64,000 nucleotides of DNA, taken from assembly GCA_919902505.1 (NCBI GenBank), contig CAKKRE010000027.1:61604-125603 (forward strand), written 5' to 3'. Within the stretch, counting starts at the first letter, position 1. Each line of letters begins with the position of its first letter. This DNA comes from Nitrospiraceae bacterium. GTDB taxonomy: Bacteria; Nitrospirota; Nitrospiria; Nitrospirales; Nitrospiraceae. The translations under genes were made by a program, and so were the position numbers. The notes beneath the pieces were generated by a model. The model was not told the DNA's origin and ran no database searches. It saw only the letters and a program-made list of their open reading frames with translations. Below are positions 25,216-33,050 of this stretch, one piece after another.

Positions 25216-25698
25216 ATGAAAAAGCACCTCAATACCTCCGTTTACTTGGTCGTAGGATTCTTAAGCATCTGCCTAAGTTACTCGTCTGCCGCAACCGGCA
25301 CAGCCTGGGCAAGCGACGGGCAGGAGAAGGCAGGGGCACCGGCACCCAGTTTCAGTCTGGAAGCCACAATTCCGGATGGCGTGATCGGAGTGTCGCTGCA
25401 CGTCGGAGCGGAGCGCGTGGGTGAGACGGCGGTGCTCTATGTGGCGCAGGTGTTGCCCGATGGACCGGCGGAGAAGGCCGGCCTGAAGCAAGGGGATGAG
25501 CTGACGACCGTAGACGGGGTTGCCGTGACCGGGAAGACCTACGAGCAAGTGGCCCTCATGGTTCGAGGCGAGCCCGGGTCGGTGGTGAAGTTGGGGGTGA
25601 AAGGCGAGGGCGGTTCGCGCGAGGTCTCCGTGACCCGTGTATCGGGCCAGACTCTGTACAAGGGACAAATGGGATCACACGGCGGCTCGGGCCGATAG
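25216..25698 (+). CDS. Exported PDZ-domain protein
   Basis: 160 residues. A signal peptide (LVVGFLSICLSYSSAATGTAWA) is followed by one PDZ domain: GVSLHVGAERVGETAVLYVA, LPDGPAEKAGLKQGDELTTV, GKTYEQVALMVRGEPGSVVK. No protease domain is attached, so it probably binds C-termini or unfolded segments in the periplasm. AGGGAGACGG precedes the ATG. The next gene starts 7 bases after its stop. Confidence 0.85.
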   Translation: MKKHLNTSVYLVVGFLSICLSYSSAATGTAWASDGQEKAGAPAPSFSLEATIPDGVIGVSLHVGAERVGETAVLYVAQVLPDGPAEKAGLKQGDELTTVDGVAVTGKTYEQVALMVRGEPGSVVKLGVKGEGGSREVSVTRVSGQTLYKGQMGSHGGSGR

Positions 25699-25705
25699 GT
25701 GGCAT

Positions 25706-26230
25706 GTGAAACGGATGCTTGCGGCGCTCGGATTGTCGATCATCGTGGCCGGACAGCTCACAGTCGAGGCGCAGGGACAGATGGCGCCCGTCTCACGGAC
25801 CTCGAGCGTTGAGAGAACAGGGTTATTCCTAATGGCAGGCGACTATCGCCGGGCGCTGGAGGCCTGTGAGCAGGCCATACAGGAGCGGCCGTCGACAGAA
25901 GCCTACCTTCAACTCACCTATGTCTACCAGGCGATCGACGCCTACCTCGAACAGCTCTCCAAGGACGAGAGCTGGACGGCCGTGGAACAGCTGTATCTGA
26001 ACCTCGCCTATCGACACACGGAGGATCTCGTCGATCCACCGGGCGGCCTGGCTCGCATGGCGAAGGAGATGATTCAGACCAGCGTGCGACAGCAATCCGA
26101 TGTCAGCGCCGCGATGGCGGTGCGGTTGAACAAAGCTACGGCCGACCGGCTCTGGCAGGAGCAGGCGCAGTGGCGGCACACACATCCCACCGAATGGTGG
26201 CGGGCGTTTCCAGATTCCTGGGTTCGATGA
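25706..26230 (+). CDS. Exported hypothetical protein with TPR-like start
   Basis: 174 residues. The GTG at 25706 gives a signal peptide (VKRMLAALGLSIIVAGQL ... VEAQGQ). LFLMAGDYRRALEACEQAIQERPSTEAYLQLTYVYQAI resembles one or two tetratricopeptide helices, and the rest is helical (AMAVRLNKATADRLWQEQAQ, ending WWRAFPDSWVR). No family is recognised. It follows the PDZ gene closely and probably works in the periplasm with it. Confidence 0.7.
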   Translation: MKRMLAALGLSIIVAGQLTVEAQGQMAPVSRTSSVERTGLFLMAGDYRRALEACEQAIQERPSTEAYLQLTYVYQAIDAYLEQLSKDESWTAVEQLYLNLAYRHTEDLVDPPGGLARMAKEMIQTSVRQQSDVSAAMAVRLNKATADRLWQEQAQWRHTHPTEWWRAFPDSWVR

Positions 26231-26278
26231 ATGAGCACGGACCCACGGAGCCCGTCCGCAGGGAAGGAGCGTGAAAAC

Positions 26279-26710
26279 ATGACCGGGCAAACGACTTCAC
26301 GGGGCCTCGACATCAAACTCTTCGGGGCGCTCTTTCTGCTGGTGGGATTGATCGATGTGCTGATCATCGAATTGTTTCCCGCCTATGCGCTCAAACTGTT
26401 CGGCGTCACGATCACCGGTCCGCTGGCCTACATGGTCAAGTTGCATTCGCCGGCCGTGCATTTTCTGATCGGCTACGGGTTTCTGTTTCTGCGTCCGTGG
26501 GCCTGGGGGTTGGCCATGGCCTATGGGGGCTTCGGCCTCACCAGCGAATTGATGAATCAGTTTCAATTCGGCTTTCATCAATTGCGCACGGGCTTCATGG
26601 CCACCACGGCCCTGTTTCTCTGTTATGTCGCCTGGCGGCGAATCCTGTTCGCCGATCCTGTCCCTCCGGCGCAGCGACTGGCCTCCTCCTCTCCCGAGGT
26701 TCCCTTATGA
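26279..26710 (+). CDS. Integral membrane protein of unknown function
   Basis: 143 residues with about four membrane segments (LFGALFLLVGLIDVLIIELF, AYALKLFGVTITGPLAYMV, VHFLIGYGFLFLRPWAWGLA, GFMATTALFLCYVAWRRI). The ATG at 26279 has GGAAGGAG upstream; an in-frame ATG at 26231 follows the previous stop directly but lacks a site. The last four bases overlap the photolyase start (ATGA), showing translational coupling to phr. Confidence 0.7.
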   Translation: MTGQTTSRGLDIKLFGALFLLVGLIDVLIIELFPAYALKLFGVTITGPLAYMVKLHSPAVHFLIGYGFLFLRPWAWGLAMAYGGFGLTSELMNQFQFGFHQLRTGFMATTALFLCYVAWRRILFADPVPPAQRLASSSPEVPL

Positions 26711-28152
26711 AAGGTCTGGTCTGGTTTCGTCGAGATCTCCGGCTCCGTGACAACCCCGCCCTGTCGGCGGCGTGCCAGGACTGTCAGGAGATTGTGCCGC
26801 TGTTCGTGTTCGATGAACCGCTGCTGCGTTCCCACGCGTTCGGCTCAGCCTGCGTTGGGTTCATGCTGGGGTGTCTGGAGGAGTTGCGCCGCTCCCTGGC
26901 CCTGCACGGTGTGTCCCTCGCCTGGCGGATGGGCGATCCGGTTGAATCGGTCATGCAGGCGGCAGCCGACTTCAAGGTCGATGCGGTGTATTGGAATCGG
27001 GACTATGAACCGGCGGCGCTGGAGCGGGATCGCACGGTTCAGCAGCGGTTGGCACAGCAGGGCCGGACGGTCAGGACGTTCAAGGACCATGTCGTATTCG
27101 AAGCAGAGGAAGTGCGGGGACTGAGCGGAGACCCGTTTCAGCGCTACAGTGCGTATCGCGATCGCTGGTGGGTGAAGTGGCGGGCCGCCGCCCCGCCTCT
27201 GCTGGGCATTCCCTCGTTCCCGACAGCCGGCAAAGGGTCGGCTTCTGTCCTACGAGAATTACCTACGGTGACGGATCTGGGATATGAGTCGGTGCCGATG
27301 TGGATCGAGCCGGGTGAACAGGCTGCGCATGCCAGACTGCAGTGGTTCCTGGGAGGCCCGGTCCATCAGTACGTGACCGGCAGAAATCTTCCGGCCATCG
27401 ACGGCACCTCGAAGTTGTCACCCCATCTGCGCTTCGGGACGGTCTCCGCGCGCACGTTGGTGCATGCGGCGCTGAACGCGCTTGCACAAGGCGGCGCGGT
27501 GTCGCGCGCGGACGTCTTCACCTGGATCGATGAACTGGTCTGGCGGGAATTTTTTCAGCAAGTCCTCACGGCGTTTCCCCACGTGGCGCATGGGCCGTTC
27601 AAAGCGAAGCCGGGACTTCCCGAGCCCAGACCCGCGGGGCCTGAGCGCGACCGGTTGTTTGCCGCCTGGTCTCAGGGTCTCACGGGCTACCCGATTGTGG
27701 ATGCCGGGATGCGCCAATTGAACCAGACGGGATGGATGCACAATCGCGTGCGGATGGTGGTCGCCTCGTTTCTGGTGAAGGATCTCCGGATCGATTGGCA
27801 GAGCGGAGAGCGCTATTTCATGGAACGGCTGGTCGACGGAGACCTGGCCGCCAACAACGGCAACTGGCAATGGTGCGCCTCGACGGGGACGGATGCCATG
27901 CAGGGCTACAGGATTTTTAATCCGAGAATCCAAAGCGAAAAGTTCGACGCCGAGGGGGACTATCTTCGCCGCTACGTCCCGGAACTCAAGCACGTGCCCA
28001 CGAAATGGATTCATGAGCCGCATCTCATGCCGCCGTTGGAACAGGTGCAGGCCGGATGCTGCATCGGATCGGATTATCCGGAGCCGATCGTGGACCATCG
28101 GCAAGCGCGCCAGGAATATCTGGATCTCGGGAAGGGGCAGGTGAAGGCATGA
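26707..28152 (+). CDS. phr: Deoxyribodipyrimidine photolyase (class I CPD)
   Basis: 481 residues. The alpha/beta antenna domain begins MKGLVWFRRDLRLRDNPAL. The FAD-binding helical domain has TSKLSPHLRFGTVSARTL, the electron-transfer region FTWIDELVWREFF, GYPIVDAGMRQLNQTGWMHN, RVRMVVASFLVKDLRIDW, GDLAANNGNWQWCASTGTDA and YRIFNPRIQSEKFD. It uses blue light to split cyclobutane pyrimidine dimers. The start overlaps the upstream membrane gene and the stop overlaps the DUF523 gene. A phr beside a DUF523/DUF1722 gene is the same pairing as ybgA-phr in E. coli. Confidence 0.97.
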   Translation: MKGLVWFRRDLRLRDNPALSAACQDCQEIVPLFVFDEPLLRSHAFGSACVGFMLGCLEELRRSLALHGVSLAWRMGDPVESVMQAAADFKVDAVYWNRDYEPAALERDRTVQQRLAQQGRTVRTFKDHVVFEAEEVRGLSGDPFQRYSAYRDRWWVKWRAAAPPLLGIPSFPTAGKGSASVLRELPTVTDLGYESVPMWIEPGEQAAHARLQWFLGGPVHQYVTGRNLPAIDGTSKLSPHLRFGTVSARTLVHAALNALAQGGAVSRADVFTWIDELVWREFFQQVLTAFPHVAHGPFKAKPGLPEPRPAGPERDRLFAAWSQGLTGYPIVDAGMRQLNQTGWMHNRVRMVVASFLVKDLRIDWQSGERYFMERLVDGDLAANNGNWQWCASTGTDAMQGYRIFNPRIQSEKFDAEGDYLRRYVPELKHVPTKWIHEPHLMPPLEQVQAGCCIGSDYPEPIVDHRQARQEYLDLGKGQVKA

Positions 28153-29102
28153 TGACCACTCCGCTTCGCCTGGGCATCAGCCGGTGTCTGCTTGGCGAGG
28201 AGGTCCGTTTCGATGGAGGACACAAGCGGGACGTGTTCCTGACCCATGTTCTAGGGCGCTACGTCGAGTGGGTGCCGGTCTGTCCGGAAGTCGAAGCCGG
28301 GCTTGGCACGCCTCGTGAAGCGATGCGACTCATCGGCAATCCCCAACAGCCGAAACTGGTCGCCATCAAGAGCGGGCGGGACCACACGCCGGCGTTGGAG
28401 ACGATGGCCGTGAAGCGCCTAGGTGCTCTTGAGGAGTTGGACCTGTCCGGGTTTGTGTTCAAGAAAGACTCGCCGAGTTGCGGGGTGGAGCGGGTTCGCA
28501 CGTACAACGAACATGGGATGCCGGGCAGAAAGGGTGTGGGATTGTTTGCGCGGGCCTTTCTCGATCGGTTTCCGCTCATTCCGGTGGAGGAAGAGGGGCG
28601 GCTTTGCGATCCGCTGCTGCGGGAAAACTTCATTGAGCGGGTGTTCTGCTACCGTCGTTGGCAGGATCTGGTGCAGAGCGGCGTCACGAGGCAGGCGTTG
28701 GTGCAATTTCATACGGTCCACAAATATCTGCTCCTGGCCCATAGCGCCCCGCACTATCGCCAGCTTGGGCGTCTGGTTGCGCAGGTGAACGAGTATCGCC
28801 CCAAGGATCTGGCCATCCGGTACGGCGAACTGTTTATGCAGGCCCTCGCGGCGAAGGCGACGGTGCGAAAACATGTGAACGTGCTCCAGCACATCCTGGG
28901 TCATTTCAAGGAGCGACTGGATGCGCAGGAAAAGGCCGAGTTGTTGAGCGTGATCGGGGACTATCACCAGGGACTCACGCCCCTGATTGTTCCGCTGACA
29001 TTGATCAAACACTACGTACAGCTCTTCGATGTCGAATACATTCGCGACCAGGTCTATCTGAATCCGCATCCGAAGGAGTTGATGCTCCGTAATCATGTCT
29101 AG
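28149..29102 (+). CDS. DUF523-DUF1722 fusion protein (YbgA/TudS-like)
   Basis: 317 residues. The DUF523 half (residues 1-150) has the cysteine pattern LGISRCLLGEEVRFDGGHKR, VPVCPEVEAGLGTPREAMRL and FKKDSPSCGVERV; three Cys in this family hold a 4Fe-4S cluster, and related TudS enzymes remove sulfur from thiouracil. The DUF1722 half (YbgA) follows, with LVQFHTVHKYLLLAHSAPHY and HILGHFKERLDAQEKAELL. It overlaps phr by four bases (ATGA). A role in nucleobase repair or thiolated-base turnover is inferred. The TAG stop is part of the left arm of the repeat that follows. Confidence 0.9.
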   Translation: MMTTPLRLGISRCLLGEEVRFDGGHKRDVFLTHVLGRYVEWVPVCPEVEAGLGTPREAMRLIGNPQQPKLVAIKSGRDHTPALETMAVKRLGALEELDLSGFVFKKDSPSCGVERVRTYNEHGMPGRKGVGLFARAFLDRFPLIPVEEEGRLCDPLLRENFIERVFCYRRWQDLVQSGVTRQALVQFHTVHKYLLLAHSAPHYRQLGRLVAQVNEYRPKDLAIRYGELFMQALAAKATVRKHVNVLQHILGHFKERLDAQEKAELLSVIGDYHQGLTPLIVPLTLIKHYVQLFDVEYIRDQVYLNPHPKELMLRNHV

Positions 29103-29307
29103 CAGGCTGCGGAAACACTCGATGGGTGCGCAATACATGACGATCCCCTCATGCGCCCTGTCGGTATTGCACTAACCTGCAGGATGCGCAAACAGGCCGT
29201 CCAGCAAGGCCGCAGCAAGCGAAGAGGCGAAATCGTACTCGCGCCGTACCGTGAGCCCCTGAGCGTCGCGAGAACGCCGCTGGCGGACTTTTTCCGCATC
29301 CTGCTAG
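29099..29307. repeat. Palindromic-end repeat, family 2
   Basis: About 209 bases with terminal inverted repeats: CTAGCAGGCTGCGGAAA at 29099-29115 against the complement of 29291-29307, one mismatch in 17. The interior is GC-rich (AGCAAGGCCGCAGCAAGCGA, GTCGCGAGAACGCCGCTGGC). From memory similar elements are common in Nitrospira genomes. The left arm supplies the TAG stop of the preceding gene. Confidence 0.75.
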
Positions 29308-29319
29308 AAAGGAGCGGCT

Positions 29320-29727
29320 ATGCCGCACGTAGTGATCGAATCGACCGGTGAACTCCAGGATGTGTACCAAGCCTTTGCTCCGGTGGTGCAGCGGGCGGAG
29401 GGCGAGATTTTAAAGGTTCAGGAGTGCTACCTGGCGAAGAGCGGCCGGGAAGCGCTGCTGGATGCGGTCGTGATCGAGCAGGGGGCGGCGCGCAGTTTTT
29501 TCATCCAGCTGAAACGGCACGAGACGACCATCACCGTCCGCCTTCTTCCGGCCACCGATCCCGAAAAGACGCCGGCCGTCAAAAAGGTGATGGCGCTGGT
29601 AGCCGGACTCATCCGGAAGGTGTACCCGGCGAGCCGCTACGGGCAAGACCAATCTCCAGGAATATCTGGATGTCCCGGTGTCGATGTGAGTGCAAGCAGG
29701 TGTGAATTTCAATCAGAGGAGCGATGA
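29320..29727 (+). CDS. Hypothetical protein with probable C-terminal frameshift
   Basis: No family is recognised. The N-terminal 105 residues look globular (MPHVVIESTGELQDVYQAFA, then VQRAEGEILKVQECYLAKSG and TVRLLPATDPEKTPAVKKVM). The tail after SRYG turns into Pro/Gly/Ser-rich sequence that looks out of frame. Dropping one G from the GGG at 29641-29643 gives SRYGKTNLQEYLDVPVSM and a stop at 29687-29689, a far more convincing end. AAAGGAG precedes the ATG. Confidence 0.65.
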   Translation: MPHVVIESTGELQDVYQAFAPVVQRAEGEILKVQECYLAKSGREALLDAVVIEQGAARSFFIQLKRHETTITVRLLPATDPEKTPAVKKVMALVAGLIRKVYPASRYGQDQSPGISGCPGVDVSASRCEFQSEER

Positions 29728-29728
29728 C

Positions 29729-30238
29729 ATGGCAACAGTGCGACAGGGTGTGATTCTCGTCGGACATGGCGGTATCCCCAGAGGATGCCCGCAGGACTTG
29801 GTGACGAAATTGAAACGGCTGGAGGGGCAGCGGCGCGCGGCGAAACAACCGGCCTCGGCCGAAGAACTGGAATTGGACGCCAAAATCCGCCAGTGGCCGA
29901 GGAACGCCGAAACGGATCCGTATCAGGCCGGGCTTGAAGCGGTGGCGGCGCAATTGCGCGCGAACCTGGGCGATGTGTTGTTCGCCGTGGCCTATAACGA
30001 GTTTTGCGCACCTACGCTGGAAGAGTCGGTCGATCAACTCATCAAGCAGGGAGCGACCCGCATCACGGTGGCGACCACGATGTTCACGCCGGGCGGTTCG
30101 CATTCGGAAGTTGAGATTCCTGAAATCCTCGATCATCTTCGACCGCAGTATCCCGGGGTCGAGTTGCGCTATGCCTGGCCGTTTGATTTGAGCCTGGTTG
30201 CGGGGACCCTGGCCGAGCAGGTGCGGCGATTCTCCTAG
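29729..30238 (+). CDS. CbiX/SirB-type chelatase-like protein
   Basis: 169 residues. GVILVGHGGIPRGCP is the chelatase N-terminal motif with the catalytic His, FAVAYNEFCAPTLEESVDQL carries the usual E-x-P-x-x-E-like stretch, and ITVATTMFTPGGSHSEVEIP includes the second metal-site His and Glu. Members insert Co, Ni or Fe into sirohydrochlorin. An insertion of about 45 charged residues (LKRLEGQRRAAKQPASAEE, ELDAKIRQWPRN) after the first motif is unusual for the short class. AGAGGAG precedes the ATG. The TAG stop overlaps the repeat at 30236. Confidence 0.8.
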   Translation: MATVRQGVILVGHGGIPRGCPQDLVTKLKRLEGQRRAAKQPASAEELELDAKIRQWPRNAETDPYQAGLEAVAAQLRANLGDVLFAVAYNEFCAPTLEESVDQLIKQGATRITVATTMFTPGGSHSEVEIPEILDHLRPQYPGVELRYAWPFDLSLVAGTLAEQVRRFS

Positions 30239-30414
30239 CCCGGATTATTCATGAATGCCGACGCGAGGCGTTTGAGACGGAAGCCCGCCGGGGTTTCTCG
30301 CACGTAAGGCCGACGCAGGCGTACTAGCGGTCCGTCGAGGAGGCCGAACGAGAAAAACCCCGCCGGGCGAGAGGATCGGACGCCGGAGCAGGTATTCATG
30401 AATAGTCCGGGCTA
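30236..30414. repeat. Palindromic-end repeat, family 1, copy 3
   Basis: 179 bases. TAGCCCGGATTATTCATGAA at 30236-30255 is matched by the complement of the right end up to 30414 (GCCCGGACTATTCATGAAT), one mismatch. The reverse complement shares CCGATCCTCTCGC, TCGGCCTCCTCGACGGA and TACGCCTGCGTCG with 3690-3860. An inner stem of CCCCGCCGGG-type sequence may form a large hairpin. It begins within the stop codon of the chelatase gene. Confidence 0.85.
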
Positions 30415-30479
30415 GCCCGTAGCGAACATGTTGCTGTTTCTCGTGAGGTTGGCGGGACACAGGACGGGACGTGGATGAG

Positions 30480-30600
30480 TCCATTGGAGCGGCGTTGAAT
30501 GAGTGATTTCATCTGAGCAGCGACCCGTGTAAAATCAGCCCCCATTGCGGGCGACCTCTCCAAGCCGCAGTGGCTGAAAGCTAACGGGTTCCATTGGAGC
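30480..30600 (+). promoter_or_regulatory. pyrE leader with direct repeat and hairpin
   Basis: TCCATTGGAGC occurs at 30480-30490 and again at 30590-30600, just before the pyrE ribosome-binding region. Between them CCATTGCGG (30542-30550) pairs with CCGCAGTGG (30565-30573) around a 14-base loop. No T run follows. This may be a regulatory leader; the role is inferred from layout only. Confidence 0.3.
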
Positions 30601-30612
30601 ACAGGACCTATC

Positions 30613-31188
30613 ATGCTGCAAGACGATCTCATCGCCGCGTTTCACAAGACCCAGTCGTTCAAGTGGGATCCGAAGGGCGGGTTCAAGCTCGCCTCAGGGT
30701 TGATGAGTCCGTTTTATGTCGATTGTCGGACCTTGATGGCCTTTCCTCACGCGCGTCACCTGATGGCACAACGGGCGTGGGAAGTGACCCAGGCGCTCGA
30801 CATCGATTGTCTGGGAGGGTTGGAGATCGGAGCGATCTCGATTGCGACGACGATTTCAGACTTCGCTTATTTGGCGACGCCTCGTCGGGAGTGGCGGACA
30901 TTTTTTGTCCGGAAGCAGCCGAAGGACCATGGGTTGGGCAGATTGGTTGAAGGTGTTGTCAAGGCGGGAGATCGGGCCCTCATCGTCGATGATGTGTTAA
31001 CCAGCGGGGGGTCCGTGCTGAAGGCCATCGCGGCCGCGCGGGAGGCGGGGTTGAAGGTGACCGATGCATTGGTCATCGTCGATCGGAAAGAGCAGGACGG
31101 CCGTGCCCGCGTGGAGGCCACCGGCGTGAAGGTCGTGAGCCTCTTGACGATCGATGATCTCATGCAGGGGCGTAGTATTCCTTCCTAG
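30613..31188 (+). CDS. pyrE: Orotate phosphoribosyltransferase
   Basis: 191 residues. Joins orotate and PRPP to make OMP in pyrimidine synthesis. FKLASGLMSPFYVDCRTLMA is the substrate loop, FFVRKQPKDHGLGRLVEG the flexible catalytic loop with the conserved Lys residues, and RALIVDDVLTSGGSVLKAI the PRPP-binding motif. The gene stands alone here with a leader of about 200 bases beyond the upstream repeat. Confidence 0.95.
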   Translation: MLQDDLIAAFHKTQSFKWDPKGGFKLASGLMSPFYVDCRTLMAFPHARHLMAQRAWEVTQALDIDCLGGLEIGAISIATTISDFAYLATPRREWRTFFVRKQPKDHGLGRLVEGVVKAGDRALIVDDVLTSGGSVLKAIAAAREAGLKVTDALVIVDRKEQDGRARVEATGVKVVSLLTIDDLMQGRSIPS

Positions 31189-31189
31189 C

Positions 31190-31501
31190 TCATTTACATT
31201 GGAACTGAATGCCCCAACGGCGTTCCTCGACGATATCGTTCGAGCCCGCGATGGGGCTGGCTTGACGCAGCCGTCCCTTTGTTTCCCCTTCACGCACCGT
31301 CATCCATCCCCCTGGGCATTTCTGCTCCATGAGCCGCACGGCTTCCTTCCGGAAGGACGAGAGTAAGTTGCCCTGTTCGGCGCGATAGGGGTAGACGACC
31401 ACGCCGCCGTTGTCGACTTCTTTGACCATGATGGCCCCTTCCCCGCATCCGGAGGCACCCAGGAGCAAGGAAACGGCAACCACTCTTGACCAGCTTTTCA
31501 T
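31190..31501 (-). CDS. Small lipoprotein
   Basis: 103 residues. The signal peptide VVAVSLLLGASGCGEG contains a lipobox (LGASGC, lipidated Cys at about residue 19). The mature part has SSFRKEAVRLMEQKCPGGWMTVREGE and ends WGIQFQCK, with two more Cys that could form a disulfide. No family is recognised. The stop lies one base after the end of pyrE, tail to tail, and the gene is divergent from the rhodanese gene. Confidence 0.8.
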   Translation of the reverse strand: MKSWSRVVAVSLLLGASGCGEGAIMVKEVDNGGVVVYPYRAEQGNLLSSFRKEAVRLMEQKCPGGWMTVREGETKGRLRQASPIAGSNDIVEERRWGIQFQCK

Positions 31502-31560
31502 AAGGCTCCTATCATAGGACGTTCGTCAACCTTCCCGGTATGAGCAAAGGAGCGGCGACC

Positions 31561-31986
31561 ATGAGATATCTGAGTGGTCTTGTCTGCGTGGGCGTACTGT
31601 GCGGTCTCCTCCTGGAGTGGCCGCAGTCCACCTTCGCGCATCATTCCTATACCTTGACGGTTCAGCAACTGCGAGCCGGTCTGCTCAAGGCACCATCGAC
31701 CGGGGCGAAGGGGTTCCTGTTGGTCGATGTGCGTTCGCCCGAGGAGCATGCGTCTGGCGTGATTCCGGGGACCGATCGAAATATCGACTTTCGCGAGATG
31801 AAGACGCGGCATCGGGAGCTCGGCGCGGCCTTGACCGACCATATCGTCGTGTATTGCCAGTCCGGCCATCGCAGCAACATTGCCGCCGAGACGTTGGCCG
31901 ATTTGGGCTATACGCACGTCTACAATGTTGTGGGCAGCATGAATGCCTGGACGGAGGCCGGTTTTCCCGTCTCGCCTGCTCGCTAG
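31561..31986 (+). CDS. Exported rhodanese-like sulfurtransferase
   Basis: 141 residues. A signal peptide (MRYLSGLVCVGVLCGLLLEW ... FAHH) is followed by a single rhodanese domain: FLLVDVRSPEEHASGVIPGT and the active-site loop VVYCQSGHRSNIAAETL with the catalytic Cys, ending GSMNAWTEAGFPV. It would act in the periplasm on thiosulfate or persulfide. The ATG at 31561 follows AAAGGAG; an in-frame ATG at 31540 would place extra polar residues before the signal peptide. Confidence 0.9.
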   Translation: MRYLSGLVCVGVLCGLLLEWPQSTFAHHSYTLTVQQLRAGLLKAPSTGAKGFLLVDVRSPEEHASGVIPGTDRNIDFREMKTRHRELGAALTDHIVVYCQSGHRSNIAAETLADLGYTHVYNVVGSMNAWTEAGFPVSPAR

Positions 31987-31992
31987 GTCTGG

Positions 31993-32919
31993 TCATCGGC
32001 CGCGTGATGAGGCTGCGGTGTTCGGGGACGGTAGGCTGCGCGTCGGGGTCCGTGGGCTGATGCCGATGACGGTCGGCAGTGGAATATGCACGCCGGTATT
32101 GCCCGCCAGCAGCGATCGCCAGGTGGCTTGCGAGGTGGTTTCCTGGGCGGCATGGAGAAGATCCGGGCTGGCGATCAGATCCGAAGAGGCGCCCCCATCC
32201 ATCGCCATGGCCTGTTGAATCGACGGGATCTGTCGGTGGAGACAATCGGCCAGGTGGTGGAGCGAGACGACATCCACCGTTTTGATCACAAGAATTGCAC
32301 CTGCCCCTTCTTCAGCCACCACGGTTTGAAACGCCCGTTTCCCGCTGTCCCGGACCCGGAGTTTTCCCGTCCGGTCGAACAGCATCAGCGATTGCGCGGC
32401 CTCCCGGTAGGGAGGGGCGTCTTCTGTAAATCCGTCGAAGGCGAGGTCCAGCACACGGGCCTTCCGGAGCCTGCCGTCGGTCGGTTCCGCTGCGAAGAGT
32501 CCCTGCCAGGAGTGATGTTTTTTCGTGCCGAGTGACCGCCCTTCTTTCAATAAGACGCCCAAGTACGAGTAGTCCTCTCGAAACAAGCCCGCATTGAATA
32601 AGACGTACGCATCGGTCCGTTGCTGCCAGTCGTGGATCGAGAGCGGGGCGCGGAGACCTTCATCGCGATACTGATAGATGGAGAACCGAAACCGTTCCGG
32701 GTCGATGTGCAGCATGAGCAGGGACGGAACCTGGGGGCAGGCTTCGATGGGGCTCCAGAGCGCCACCTGCATGCCTATGGTCAAGCGCTCCCATGGCACC
32801 CCGACGGGAGGCGCAGCATCGGCTACGAGTCCGCTGCTGAGGCAGAGCGTGAGCAGGCACCCGCACAGGAGCTTCAGCCGGCGAACGGATCGTCGGTCTT
32901 TCAGGCAGCGGCCACGCAT
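31993..32919 (-). CDS. Exported phosphodiester glycosidase family (NAGPA-like) protein
   Basis: 308 residues. A signal peptide (RLKLLCGCLLTLCLSSGLVADA) leads to a NAGPA/DUF2233 domain: YVLFNAGLFREDYSYLGVLL, ILVIKTVDVVSLHHLADCL and the hallmark AMAMDGGASSDLIASPDLLH. Members cleave phosphodiester-linked sugars in envelope or exopolysaccharide, as far as known. The ATG at 32919 has GGAGGAAGGAG upstream. Convergent with the rhodanese gene. Confidence 0.82.
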   Translation of the reverse strand: MRGRCLKDRRSVRRLKLLCGCLLTLCLSSGLVADAAPPVGVPWERLTIGMQVALWSPIEACPQVPSLLMLHIDPERFRFSIYQYRDEGLRAPLSIHDWQQRTDAYVLFNAGLFREDYSYLGVLLKEGRSLGTKKHHSWQGLFAAEPTDGRLRKARVLDLAFDGFTEDAPPYREAAQSLMLFDRTGKLRVRDSGKRAFQTVVAEEGAGAILVIKTVDVVSLHHLADCLHRQIPSIQQAMAMDGGASSDLIASPDLLHAAQETTSQATWRSLLAGNTGVHIPLPTVIGISPRTPTRSLPSPNTAASSRGR

Positions 32920-33050
32920 GACGAGCGTCTCTCCTTCCTCCTGTCGACCTCTGTGAGTGTGCATTCCCAGTCTCGCGCGACCTCAGTATAAAAAGGATGC
33001 GCAAAAGGGTCAAATGTCCGGTGGTGTCTGCGGTGTACGTAGGCGCGGCG

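Noticed and set aside
30245..30484. 79-codon minus-strand ORF between the chelatase and pyrE
   Set aside because: It runs through repeat family 1 copy 3; its resemblance to the 69-codon frame at 3693 comes from the shared repeat DNA.
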